Under the pieces are notes generated by a model, which was not told where the DNA came from, did no database searches, and saw only the letters and a program-made list of their open reading frames with translations. From contig DDWT01000008.1 of NCBI GenBank assembly GCA_002347365.1, positions 26,088-90,087 of the forward strand: a stretch of DNA of 64,000 nt, in the 5' to 3' direction. This stretch comes from Actinobacteria bacterium UBA2279 (lineage in GTDB: Bacteria; Actinomycetota; Coriobacteriia; Anaerosomatales; Anaerosomataceae). This document shows positions 53,679 through 60,777 of the stretch, piece after piece; position 1 is the first letter of the stretch; each line of letters opens with the position of its first letter. A program made the position numbers and the translations under genes.

Positions 53679-54242
53679 CTAGAACTGGACCTTGACCGGC
53701 TCTTTGGCAGCCTCTTCGATCTCGAAGTAGTCACGCTGCGTGAAGCCGAACATGCCAGCAAGGATGTTGTTCGGGAACGTCTGGATCGATGTGTTGTACG
53801 TCATCACTGAGTCATTGTAGAACTGACGCGAGTAGGCGATCTTGGATTCTGTACCGGAGAGCTCTTCCTGCAACATCATGAAGTTCTCGTTCGCCTTGAG
53901 TTCCGGGTAGGCCTCGGCAACGGCAAAGAGGCTCCGCAACGTGCCTGTAAGCATGTTCTCGGCTTCGCTCTGCTCCTTGACCGAACCGGCATCGATGGCC
54001 ATCTGGCGCGCCTTGATGACCTTCTCAAGCGTTTCGCTCTCGTGCTTAGCATATCCCTTGACCGTCTCCACAAGATTCGGGATCAGGTCGTAGCGACGGC
54101 GCAGCTGCACGTCGATCTGTGACCAGGCATTGTCAACGCGGTTACGGAGCGTGACAAGACGGTTGTAGATACCGGCAATGACAGCGACGATTACGAGCAG
54201 TCCCAGACCGACAGCTCCAATACACCCTATCCACACAGGCAT
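53679..54242 (-). CDS. lemA: LemA family membrane protein
   Basis: 187 residues. One N-terminal membrane helix (about 8-27) is followed by the helical LemA domain: [39 protein letters not shown], and [16 protein letters not shown]. Molecular role unclear; it is nearly always next to htpX or other membrane-stress genes. Starts with ATG and leads the lemA-htpX-lgt unit. Confidence 0.95.
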   Translation of the reverse strand: MPVWIGCIGAVGLGLLVIVAVIAGIYNRLVTLRNRVDNAWSQIDVQLRRRYDLIPNLVETVKGYAKHESETLEKVIKARQMAIDAGSVKEQSEAENMLTGTLRSLFAVAEAYPELKANENFMMLQEELSGTESKIAYSRQFYNDSVMTYNTSIQTFPNNILAGMFGFTQRDYFEIEEAAKEPVKVQF

Positions 54243-54334
54243 CCGATCATCCTCCGATCATCGGCCGGGTTCAGCCAGCCATCCGTTGTGACTTCAAGAT
54301 ACCCCAAGAGTCCCCACGCCATCTGCACGAGCGG

Positions 54335-54340
54335 TACACT
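54335..54340 (+). promoter_or_regulatory. Candidate -10 of the rhomboid gene
   Basis: TACACT on the plus strand, 45 bases before the ATG at 54386. No clear -35; the assignment rests on the box and its distance only. Confidence 0.3.
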
Positions 54341-54385
54341 TCGTTCGGCATCACACGACGATGGTACCAGACGAAGGGTCAACCG

Positions 54386-55081
54386 ATGATACCGCTGCGC
54401 GACGAGAACCCCACCAGACGGTTCCCCATCGTCACCATCGCACTCATCGCTCTGAACGTTGCGATGTTCGTCTACGAGAACTCACTGGATCCGCAAGCAC
54501 TGCAGTCCTTCTTCTCCCAGTGGGCGTTCGTTGCATCACGGTTCACATCCGACCCCACCTCGGCCCACGAGATCGCGACGGTCTTCGTGTCGATGTTCAT
54601 GCACGCGGGCTGGGTGCACATCGGCGGCAACATGCTCTATCTGTGGATATTCGGCAATAACGTCGAAGACCGGTTGGGGCGCATACCCTTCCTGGCCTTC
54701 TACCTCGCCTGCGGTGTGGCGGGCGTGGCCGCACAGGCATTCATCTCCCCGGGAGCATCAGTGCCCACTCTCGGCGCAAGCGGTGCTATCGCAGGAGTCT
54801 TAGGTGGCTACGCCCTCCTGTTCCCGGGGGCGGCAGTGCTGACACTCATACCCATCTTCTTCTTCTTTGAGATAGCGCGAGTCCCGGCGTTCATCGTCAT
54901 CGGCTTCTGGTTCGTGCTCCAGCTCGCCAACGGCGTCGCATCTATAGACCCTGCGGTCGCTCAGGCAGGCGGGGTGGCGTACTTCGCCCATATCGGAGGC
55001 TTCGCCCTCGGCGTCGCATTGGTTCTGCCACTGTGGATCGGAAGCCGCTTCGGTCGCCGGGTTCGCGGCAGTCGCTACTGA
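54386..55081 (+). CDS. Rhomboid family intramembrane serine protease
   Basis: 231 residues with about six to seven membrane helices. The catalytic dyad is Ser132 in GASGAIAG and His202 in AHIGGF; the oxyanion-side motif HIGGNMLYLW is present in the loop-1/helix-2 region. Short cytoplasmic N-terminus (MIPLRDENPTRRFP) as in many actinobacterial and archaeal rhomboids. Substrate unknown. Stands alone on the plus strand between lemA and a convergent gene. Confidence 0.93.
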   Translation: MIPLRDENPTRRFPIVTIALIALNVAMFVYENSLDPQALQSFFSQWAFVASRFTSDPTSAHEIATVFVSMFMHAGWVHIGGNMLYLWIFGNNVEDRLGRIPFLAFYLACGVAGVAAQAFISPGASVPTLGASGAIAGVLGGYALLFPGAAVLTLIPIFFFFEIARVPAFIVIGFWFVLQLANGVASIDPAVAQAGGVAYFAHIGGFALGVALVLPLWIGSRFGRRVRGSRY

Positions 55082-55088
55082 GCGCGCT

Positions 55089-55469
55089 TCACCGCGCGTC
55101 GATCTCGGCAAGCAGGTCTTCGACGCATCCGACCCTGGCGAGCTGACGACGGAAATACTCACAGTAGGAGTCCGCGACTCGGGCCGACTCCCCGTCGAGT
55201 GCATGGTCATCCTGATCGGCCAGAGGGCCGTCGGTGAAACGCAGCTCGGAGTCCTCGTCACTGACTTGATCCGCGTATTGCGCAAGCTCCATCGCGGCCA
55301 TCAGTAGATTCGGGACCCTTAGAGAGGTGTCGATGCGGGCGCCGCAATGGGGGCATGTGAACACGACATCGATGGACTCGGGGCCCCGCAGTACGACGGC
55401 CGAGATGTCCTCGAGGCTCAGATCGACTGAGCCGTCATTGGGGCATATGAGTGAGAATTCCACTGTCAT
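55089..55469 (-). CDS. Zinc-ribbon-like small protein, unknown
   Basis: 126 residues. An N-terminal half-ribbon (FSLICPNDGS at C9, then FTCPHCGARI with C39/C42) and an acidic helical remainder (DQVSDEDSELRF) rich in Asp/Glu, with C-terminal FRRQLARVGCVEDLLAEID. Three cysteines sit close to a ribbon; C-terminal Cys or His residues could complete the site. ATG at 55469 with AGGAGG upstream. Divergent from azlC. No family assigned. Confidence 0.75.
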   Translation of the reverse strand: MTVEFSLICPNDGSVDLSLEDISAVVLRGPESIDVVFTCPHCGARIDTSLRVPNLLMAAMELAQYADQVSDEDSELRFTDGPLADQDDHALDGESARVADSYCEYFRRQLARVGCVEDLLAEIDAR

Positions 55470-55493
55470 CGCCTCCTCTCGGCCTACACAGGT

Positions 55494-55499
55494 ATTGTA
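55494..55499 (-). promoter_or_regulatory. -10 box of the zinc-ribbon gene
   Basis: TACAAT on the minus strand, giving a predicted leader of about 18 nt that contains the AGGAGG site. No -35 match. Confidence 0.45.
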
Positions 55500-55523
55500 C
55501 CGCTTGACCGAGTCTGGCTGTGC

Positions 55524-55529
55524 TACGAT
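55524..55529 (+). promoter_or_regulatory. Extended -10 of azlC, leaderless start
   Basis: TGC-TACGAT on the plus strand, seven bases before the azlC ATG. A TTGACC lies only 14 bases further upstream, too close for a normal spacer. The azlC ATG has no ribosome site, so a leaderless transcript is likely. Confidence 0.5.
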
Positions 55530-55536
55530 TCGCAAC

Positions 55537-56244
55537 ATGCCGACTACCCCACTGCAGCAACCTTCGTGCCTGAGCGCGCGAGGCCGTCTGACTCGCGGTA
55601 TCCGATTGGGCCTGCCGATCTTCCTCGGCTACATGCCCGTGGGTGCCGCTTTCGGTATTCTGGCACGCAGCTGGGGTTTCAGTCCGCTGCAGGCGGTGAC
55701 GTGTTCGGCCACCGCACTGGCCGGCGCGGGACAGTTCTTCGGGCTCTCACTCATGAGGGCCGGAGCGGACGTCGCAAGCGTGCTCATCGCCACGACGGTG
55801 GTGAACCTGCGCTACGTGCTGTTCGGCGCAACCCTTTCTCCCCACGTGAAGTCCGCACCCCTTGCCGGTCAAGCGGCGCTGGCTTTCAGCGTCACAGACG
55901 AGACATTCGCAGTGAACATGACCGACCTACGCCAGGGAACCGGCGATCCGTGGTCGATGGCGGGCGTCGGAGCAATCGCTTGGACCGGCTGGGTACTCGG
56001 CACAGCGCTCGGGGTCTTCGGGACAGGGCTGATCGGCGATCCGTATCGCTTCGGCGTGGAGTTCGCGATGCCCGCGATGTTCACCGCTTTGCTGGTCGCT
56101 CAGGCCGAAGACAAGAGGCATGTCATCATCGGCATCATGGCCGCAGTCCTGACGATCGTGTGCGCACTCGTACTGCCCGGCAAGTGGTACATCATCGCCG
56201 CGGCAGTAGGCGCAGCAACCGTAGGAACAGTGGTGTACCGGTGA
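55537..56244 (+). CDS. azlC: Branched-chain amino acid exporter large subunit AzlC
   Basis: 235 residues with the AzlC fold: GLPIFLGYMPVGAAFG, then QFFGLSLMRAGAD, TTVVNLRYVLFGATLSPH and FAVTDETFA-type motif (reads AFSVTDETFAVN). Multiple membrane helices. The large subunit works with AzlD to export branched-chain or related amino acids. ATG at 55537 sits right after a TACGAT box; the longer frame upstream crosses the divergent gene. Overlaps azlD by 4 bp. Confidence 0.93.
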   Translation: MPTTPLQQPSCLSARGRLTRGIRLGLPIFLGYMPVGAAFGILARSWGFSPLQAVTCSATALAGAGQFFGLSLMRAGADVASVLIATTVVNLRYVLFGATLSPHVKSAPLAGQAALAFSVTDETFAVNMTDLRQGTGDPWSMAGVGAIAWTGWVLGTALGVFGTGLIGDPYRFGVEFAMPAMFTALLVAQAEDKRHVIIGIMAAVLTIVCALVLPGKWYIIAAAVGAATVGTVVYR

Positions 56245-56567
56245 AGAGTTCGTACGTGTGGACACTGGTTGTCGGCATGGCTGCGGCGAACTACGCGGTC
56301 CGCTTCGTACCCATGGCACTGTTCGCTCGCCTTGAATTCCCCAAGCCCCTGCAGAGATGGCTCTCGTTCATCCCGGTGTCAGTGATGGCGGCCCTGGTCG
56401 TTGGCGAGGTCCTCAGACCCGATGGCGCATGGTTGGCGCCACTTGAGAACCCATATTTGTTCGCGGCCATTCCTACCGCATTCGTGTACTACAAGTGGCG
56501 CAGCTTCCTCGGCGCCACCGTTGCGGGCGTCCTGTTCTACCTGGCATTCAGGACGTTGCTCGGCTAA
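56241..56567 (+). CDS. azlD: Branched-chain amino acid exporter small subunit AzlD
   Basis: 108 residues with about four hydrophobic helices; AzlD family motifs GMAAANYAVRFVPMALFARL and SFIPVSVMAALVVGEVL. GTG start overlaps the azlC stop (GTGA). The same frame is open far upstream, but that part is antisense-like filler inside azlC. Confidence 0.9.
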   Translation: MKSSYVWTLVVGMAAANYAVRFVPMALFARLEFPKPLQRWLSFIPVSVMAALVVGEVLRPDGAWLAPLENPYLFAAIPTAFVYYKWRSFLGATVAGVLFYLAFRTLLG

Positions 56568-56626
56568 ACTGTGACCCCGCGGAGGAGCGTCCGTCGGTAC
56601 CTGTACACATCGCCGAAAGGAACCCG

Positions 56627-57922
56627 ATGGCCCTCGTCAGACCGTTCAATGCCGTGATGTTCCGGCACGACGAGACCGACATCAGCCGACTCACTGCACC
56701 GCCCTATGATGTCATCAACACCGAGCAGCGCGCGGCGCTTCTCGCCAAAGACAGCCATAACATCGTTTCCCTCGAGCTTCCGGAGGGCTCGCTAGACCCC
56801 GCAGTACCCGGAAACCGATACGAGACCGGTGCTGCGCGATGGGCCGAGTGGCGCGACCAGGATATCCTGGTCGACGACCTCGCTCCGGCAATCTACGTCC
56901 TCGAGCAGTCGTGGGAGCACGAGGGTCGCCACATTCGCCGTAGAGCCCTCGTGGGCGCGGTCGAACTGCGCCCGTTCTCCGACGGAGTCGTGCTGCCGCA
57001 CGAGCGCACGTTGCCGAAAGCACTCGATGATCGGCTTCGCATGACGCGTGCATGCGCCGCCAACTTGAGCCAGGTGTTCGGACTGTTCACTGACCCCGCA
57101 GGCGAGACCGACCTCGTGTTCGAGACGACGATGCGCACGGAGCCTATCAGCCAGGCAGCGGATATCGAAGGCGTGACCAGCACCGTTTGGGCGATCCACG
57201 ACGCTGACATTCATGAGCAGATCACGACGTTCATGGCTTCCAAGCAGATCTTCATCGCCGATGGACATCACCGCTACACCACCGCCCTCGCGTATCGCGA
57301 CGAGCGCCGTGCGGCGGACAAGGCAGCCGACGTTGTCCACGAGACGGCTCCCGCCTACGACTCCGTCATGATGGCTCTGGTCAACATGGACGATCCCGAC
57401 CTCCTGGTTCTTCCGACGCACCGGGTCGCCCGGGCGACGGGCGAGTTCGATGCGGACGCATTCTGGAGCGCACTCAGCCAGTATTTCGATATGACCGAGT
57501 TCGCCGAAGGACATCCGGCGACAGCTCTCGCAGATGCGGCGCGCACCAGCTTCATCGTCAAGACCGCGGACGGCATCGCGCGCATGATCACCCTCAGGGC
57601 TGACGTGGATACCGCGGCGATCATCGCGACCGATCATCACGACAACTGGAAGCGGCTCGACGTCGCGATATTACAGGAACTGATCTTGAAGCCCCTCCTG
57701 CAGATTCACCCCGACGAGCCAGCAACGCTTGACCGATTGTCGTTCGTTAAAGATGCCAACGAGGCACTGCTGGTCCCGGGTGGCGATGTAGCCTTCGTCG
57801 TGGGTGCAACGCGGATGGACCAGTTGCGCGCAGTCGCCCTGGACGGGGACACGATGCCTCAGAAGTCGACGTACTTCTACCCGAAGCTGCTCTCCGGGTT
57901 ACTCATGAAGTCGCTCGCCTGA
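56627..57922 (+). CDS. DUF1015 family protein
   Basis: 431 residues, full length for DUF1015. Hallmarks are VRPFNAVMFRHDETDI, LTAPPYDVINTEQRA, the motif IADGHHRYTTALAYRDE, and the C-terminal DANEALLVPGGDVAFVVGA. The highly conserved DGHHRY suggests an active-site or ligand role; the family's reaction is not established to my knowledge. ATG at 56627 with AAAGGA upstream. Its 3' end overlaps the convergent DNA-glycosylase gene by 20 bp. Confidence 0.92.
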   Translation: MALVRPFNAVMFRHDETDISRLTAPPYDVINTEQRAALLAKDSHNIVSLELPEGSLDPAVPGNRYETGAARWAEWRDQDILVDDLAPAIYVLEQSWEHEGRHIRRRALVGAVELRPFSDGVVLPHERTLPKALDDRLRMTRACAANLSQVFGLFTDPAGETDLVFETTMRTEPISQAADIEGVTSTVWAIHDADIHEQITTFMASKQIFIADGHHRYTTALAYRDERRAADKAADVVHETAPAYDSVMMALVNMDDPDLLVLPTHRVARATGEFDADAFWSALSQYFDMTEFAEGHPATALADAARTSFIVKTADGIARMITLRADVDTAAIIATDHHDNWKRLDVAILQELILKPLLQIHPDEPATLDRLSFVKDANEALLVPGGDVAFVVGATRMDQLRAVALDGDTMPQKSTYFYPKLLSGLLMKSLA

Positions 57923-58679
57923 CACCTACCCCGGGTGCATCGCGGTCTACGTGTCGCGGACACACCTCACCAAGCCGGCAGCGCTCACATGCAGGTCGCT
58001 TGGGCCTGCATGTCTCCCTGCCGATGAGCCACGTCGGCAAGTCGATGAGGCCCGGCGCCTCGGGGCAGACTCGAGCTGCCGCGCGCCGGACTTCATCGGG
58101 TGTGTCCTTGTCGATCAAGCCCGTCCTCAGAAACACCCGTCGCACATGGACGTCGTACGCGACAGTCCCGCAATCAATCCCTGCGAGTTGCACGCCGAAG
58201 TGCCGCACTAGAAGCTCGACCGCCATCGCAGCCTTCTTCTGACCGATCCCATCGAAGGCCAGCAAGCGTTCCGTTACGTCAAGCACGTGAGCCCCGCTCG
58301 GCCATATGCCGGCAGCGTCACCCTCGTAGTCATCGAGTAGACGACGGGCAGCGGAGGAAACCCAACGCGGCAGTGTCTGGACGAAGCGGTGCAGCGCAGG
58401 GGCGGTCGCAAACGCCGCACGGACGGCTTCAGGTTCGTTGGCGAGTCGATCGAGGTCGAGGTGACCCAATCGCTCGCTGAGCAGATACGGCCCCGCCCAC
58501 GCCCGTTCGGCGGGCAGACCCTGGGTGAACAGCACTCCAAGCAAGAATGCATTCGCTGATGATTTCAGGAACGCGTCGGCTGGAGGCCAGGTGAACGCGT
58601 CGCCCACCTGAGCGGCTGCCGCTGAGGCAAGCTCCTCGCCGTGTTCGCGCAGCGCTCGCGCGACGTCACGTTCGCTCAC
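57903..58679 (-). CDS. HhH-GPD DNA glycosylase with iron-sulfur cluster (endonuclease III-like)
   Basis: Base-excision repair enzyme. 258 residues: helix-hairpin-helix LLAFDGIGQKKAAM (about 139-152) with Lys at the bifunctional position, catalytic Asp176 in YDVHVRRVF, and a C-terminal [4Fe-4S] loop with C224-x6-C231-x2-C234-x5-C240. The N-terminal half is longer and less typical than in Nth, so base specificity is open. GTG start. Convergent overlap with the DUF1015 gene. Confidence 0.88.
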   Translation of the reverse strand: MSERDVARALREHGEELASAAAAQVGDAFTWPPADAFLKSSANAFLLGVLFTQGLPAERAWAGPYLLSERLGHLDLDRLANEPEAVRAAFATAPALHRFVQTLPRWVSSAARRLLDDYEGDAAGIWPSGAHVLDVTERLLAFDGIGQKKAAMAVELLVRHFGVQLAGIDCGTVAYDVHVRRVFLRTGLIDKDTPDEVRRAAARVCPEAPGLIDLPTWLIGRETCRPKRPACERCRLGEVCPRHVDRDAPGVGVRRATS

Positions 58680-58691
58680 TGGCGATGCCCC

Positions 58692-58934
58692 TCAGGGAAG
58701 TCGTGGGCCGTGCGTGAGAAAGAACGCGCAGTACGTGCACTGCTCCTTGGCAGCGGCACTTCGATCCACGAACGGGTCGAAGATGAGGGCGGGATCGCTG
58801 GTCACAGCGTGGGTCTCGCGATAGCACTTACCCACCATGCACGCGGCCGGGCACTGCTCGTTCGGGTCTATGGCATGCGGGCACTCGGCCATCATCTCGT
58901 CGTCACATCCGCGAAGCGTCCAGCATGCCGCCAC
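58692..58934 (-). CDS. Small Cys-rich protein, unknown
   Basis: 80 residues with eight cysteines (4, 10, 18, 28, 32, 37, 66, 69), including CPAACMVGKC and a C-terminal CTYC, plus several His residues: a probable metal-cluster or zinc protein. I chose GTG at 58934 because AGGAGG lies five bases upstream, and a TACAAT box at 58973 fits a 30-nt leader. GTG at 58964 and ATG at 58949 are less well supported. It is 12 bp upstream of the HhH-GPD glycosylase gene and in the same direction, so the two are probably co-transcribed. No family recognised. Confidence 0.7.
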   Translation of the reverse strand: MAACWTLRGCDDEMMAECPHAIDPNEQCPAACMVGKCYRETHAVTSDPALIFDPFVDRSAAAKEQCTYCAFFLTHGPRLP

Positions 58935-58972
58935 GTCGTCCTCCTGCATTCGGGTACTGATCACGAGGCTTC

Positions 58973-58978
58973 ATTGTA
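58973..58978 (-). promoter_or_regulatory. -10 box of the Cys-rich / DNA glycosylase unit
   Basis: TACAAT on the minus strand; predicted transcription start near 58966. No clear -35. Serves the two genes at 58934-57903. Confidence 0.45.
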
Positions 58979-59098
58979 GCGTCTCGTGCGAAAGCGGACG
59001 AGAGTCGCTCCCGGTAGAGGACATCGCGTCCTGTCGGCGAAACTAGTAGAGTCCGAATCACGCGCTCTGCGCCCACCCAAGGACGGAAGGATCGAAAC

Positions 59099-60196
59099 GT
59101 GCGCGAAGTCTCGTCAGCCCCTGAATCGAATCACTACAGGACGATCATAGTTGGAGCCGGTCCAGCCGGAATCCTCGCGGCGTACCACGCCGCGACGGCC
59201 GGACGGACGCTTCTGGTCGAATCGGGCCCGATCCCGCGCTACAAGAGTTGCGGCGGCATGCTGCATGTACATACGCGACGCACCCTGTCCGAGTATGCCC
59301 CGATCCCCGATGACGTCGTGCTGGATCCCCGTACCGTGCTCTTTCGGTTCCACGACTGGGACCGCAAGGTCAAGAAGGTCACCACACTTGAGCTGCTCAA
59401 CGTCGATCGCGCGTTGTTCGATGAATGGCTCCTTGGCGTCCTGCCGCCTGCCGTCGAGATCGTCGCGCCTTGCGAAGTCAGGTCACTGACGCAGGACGCC
59501 GAGAAGGTCTCCGTCACTCTGCGCACGGCAAACGGAGACATAGCCGTAACGTGCGACAACCTTATCGGGGCCGACGGGGGGCGCTCCAAGGTGCGCAGGG
59601 ATCTCAACGTGCCGAACACAGCCCAGTACGTCACACTGCAGGACTTCGTCCGGCTCGAGGGACCCATCGAACCGTACTTCGACTGCATCTACATGCGCGG
59701 CATCAGCGATGAGTACGCCTACACGTACGTGGTGCCGAAGGGTGATGTCGCAGATATCGGCTGCGTCTACTACCCGCGAAGCAAGCAACCGTGGCTGATG
59801 CAGGACCAGATCGTGAGCACCCTTCGCGCGGCTATGCCCGCACTTGGTGAGACCGTGGCCCGCGAAGCATGCACCGCACTCTACGTGCGCTCGATCGACG
59901 ACGTGGTGGCCGGCCAGGGTAGGGTCCTGCTTGCGGGAGAGGCTGGCGGCTTCCTCTCGCCGACCTCGGGAGAAGGCATCTCATACGCCGTGAACACAGG
60001 ACGCCTCGCCGGTTGTGCGGTTGCCGAGAACGGGGCTGGCGACGCGGTCGAAGCTTACCGAAAAGCGACTCGCGGGATTCGGGTCAACATCGGCCGCAAG
60101 TTCCGCTGGCTGCCGATGATGGAATCACGTGTCGGCAAGTACTTCGCCGGATTCGTCCCGCAGCCGGTCGTCAGCCGAATCACCCACGGATTGTAA
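59099..60196 (+). CDS. FAD-dependent oxidoreductase, geranylgeranyl reductase family
   Basis: 365 residues. N-terminal dinucleotide fold (IIVGAGPAGILAAYHA, residues 16-31, then LLVESG), CGGMLH near residue 52, GADGGRSKVRR in the middle, and the second FAD motif VLLAGEAGGFLSPTSGEGI. This matches the geranylgeranyl reductase / digeranylgeranylglycerophospholipid reductase group, which saturates isoprenoid double bonds. Possible targets are menaquinone side chains or polyprenols; no biosynthesis partner lies nearby. GTG start with GGAAGG eight bases upstream. Confidence 0.9.
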   Translation: MREVSSAPESNHYRTIIVGAGPAGILAAYHAATAGRTLLVESGPIPRYKSCGGMLHVHTRRTLSEYAPIPDDVVLDPRTVLFRFHDWDRKVKKVTTLELLNVDRALFDEWLLGVLPPAVEIVAPCEVRSLTQDAEKVSVTLRTANGDIAVTCDNLIGADGGRSKVRRDLNVPNTAQYVTLQDFVRLEGPIEPYFDCIYMRGISDEYAYTYVVPKGDVADIGCVYYPRSKQPWLMQDQIVSTLRAAMPALGETVAREACTALYVRSIDDVVAGQGRVLLAGEAGGFLSPTSGEGISYAVNTGRLAGCAVAENGAGDAVEAYRKATRGIRVNIGRKFRWLPMMESRVGKYFAGFVPQPVVSRITHGL

Positions 60197-60198
60197 GC

Positions 60199-60765
60199 CT
60201 ACTGAGGTCGACCGAGATATGACTTGCTCGGCGTCGGCTCGACCTGACCTTGATACCGCGAGCCAAGACCCGGGGTCCCATACGGACGCTCCACGGCCGT
60301 TGTCATCTGCATGAACGATATCTGGCCGATCGCCATCCCAGGCGTCAGCACGATCGGCAGATTCGCGACGTTGCTTAGCTCAAGGGTGAGAGTCCCATCC
60401 CAACCGGGATCCACATACCCTGCGGTGGAATGGATCAGCAGACCCAGTCTCCCCAGCGACGACTTGCCCTCGAGGCGGGCTACGATGTCCTCCGGAAGGC
60501 CGACTCGTTCGACAGTTGCGCCCAAAACGAACTCGCCAGGGTGCAACACGAACGGTTCCTCGGACGTCGCCTGCACGAGTTCCATCAGGCCGCTCTGCTC
60601 CATCGATGGATCGATGTACGGATAGCGCGAGTTTCTGAACACCTGGAATCTGGTATCCAGATGCAGGTCCACGCTCGATGGCTGGATATCATCAGGGTCG
60701 AATGGTTCGATCCTGATCCGTCCGGCAAGAAGCTGCTCTTTGATACTGCGATCCGAAAGTACCAT
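60199..60765 (-). CDS. dcd: dCTP deaminase
   Basis: Makes dUTP (or dUMP in the bifunctional actinobacterial form) from dCTP, feeding dTMP synthesis. 188 residues. IQPSSVDLHLD, EGKSSLGRLGL, STAGYVDPGWDGTLTLEL with the catalytic Glu, and GMAIGQISF are all present. The central segment resembles the bifunctional enzymes, but this cannot be settled by eye. ATG 12 bp after nrdJ, so the two nucleotide genes form one unit. Confidence 0.95.
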   Translation of the reverse strand: MVLSDRSIKEQLLAGRIRIEPFDPDDIQPSSVDLHLDTRFQVFRNSRYPYIDPSMEQSGLMELVQATSEEPFVLHPGEFVLGATVERVGLPEDIVARLEGKSSLGRLGLLIHSTAGYVDPGWDGTLTLELSNVANLPIVLTPGMAIGQISFMQMTTAVERPYGTPGLGSRYQGQVEPTPSKSYLGRPQ

Positions 60766-60777
60766 CTGCCCGCGCCC

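Noticed and set aside
55566..56567. 333-codon plus-strand frame
   Set aside because: Only its last 108 codons (azlD, from the GTG at 56241) are real; the first part is an alternate frame inside azlC.
56792..57640. 282-codon minus-strand frame
   Set aside because: Antisense to the DUF1015 gene, which carries intact family motifs.
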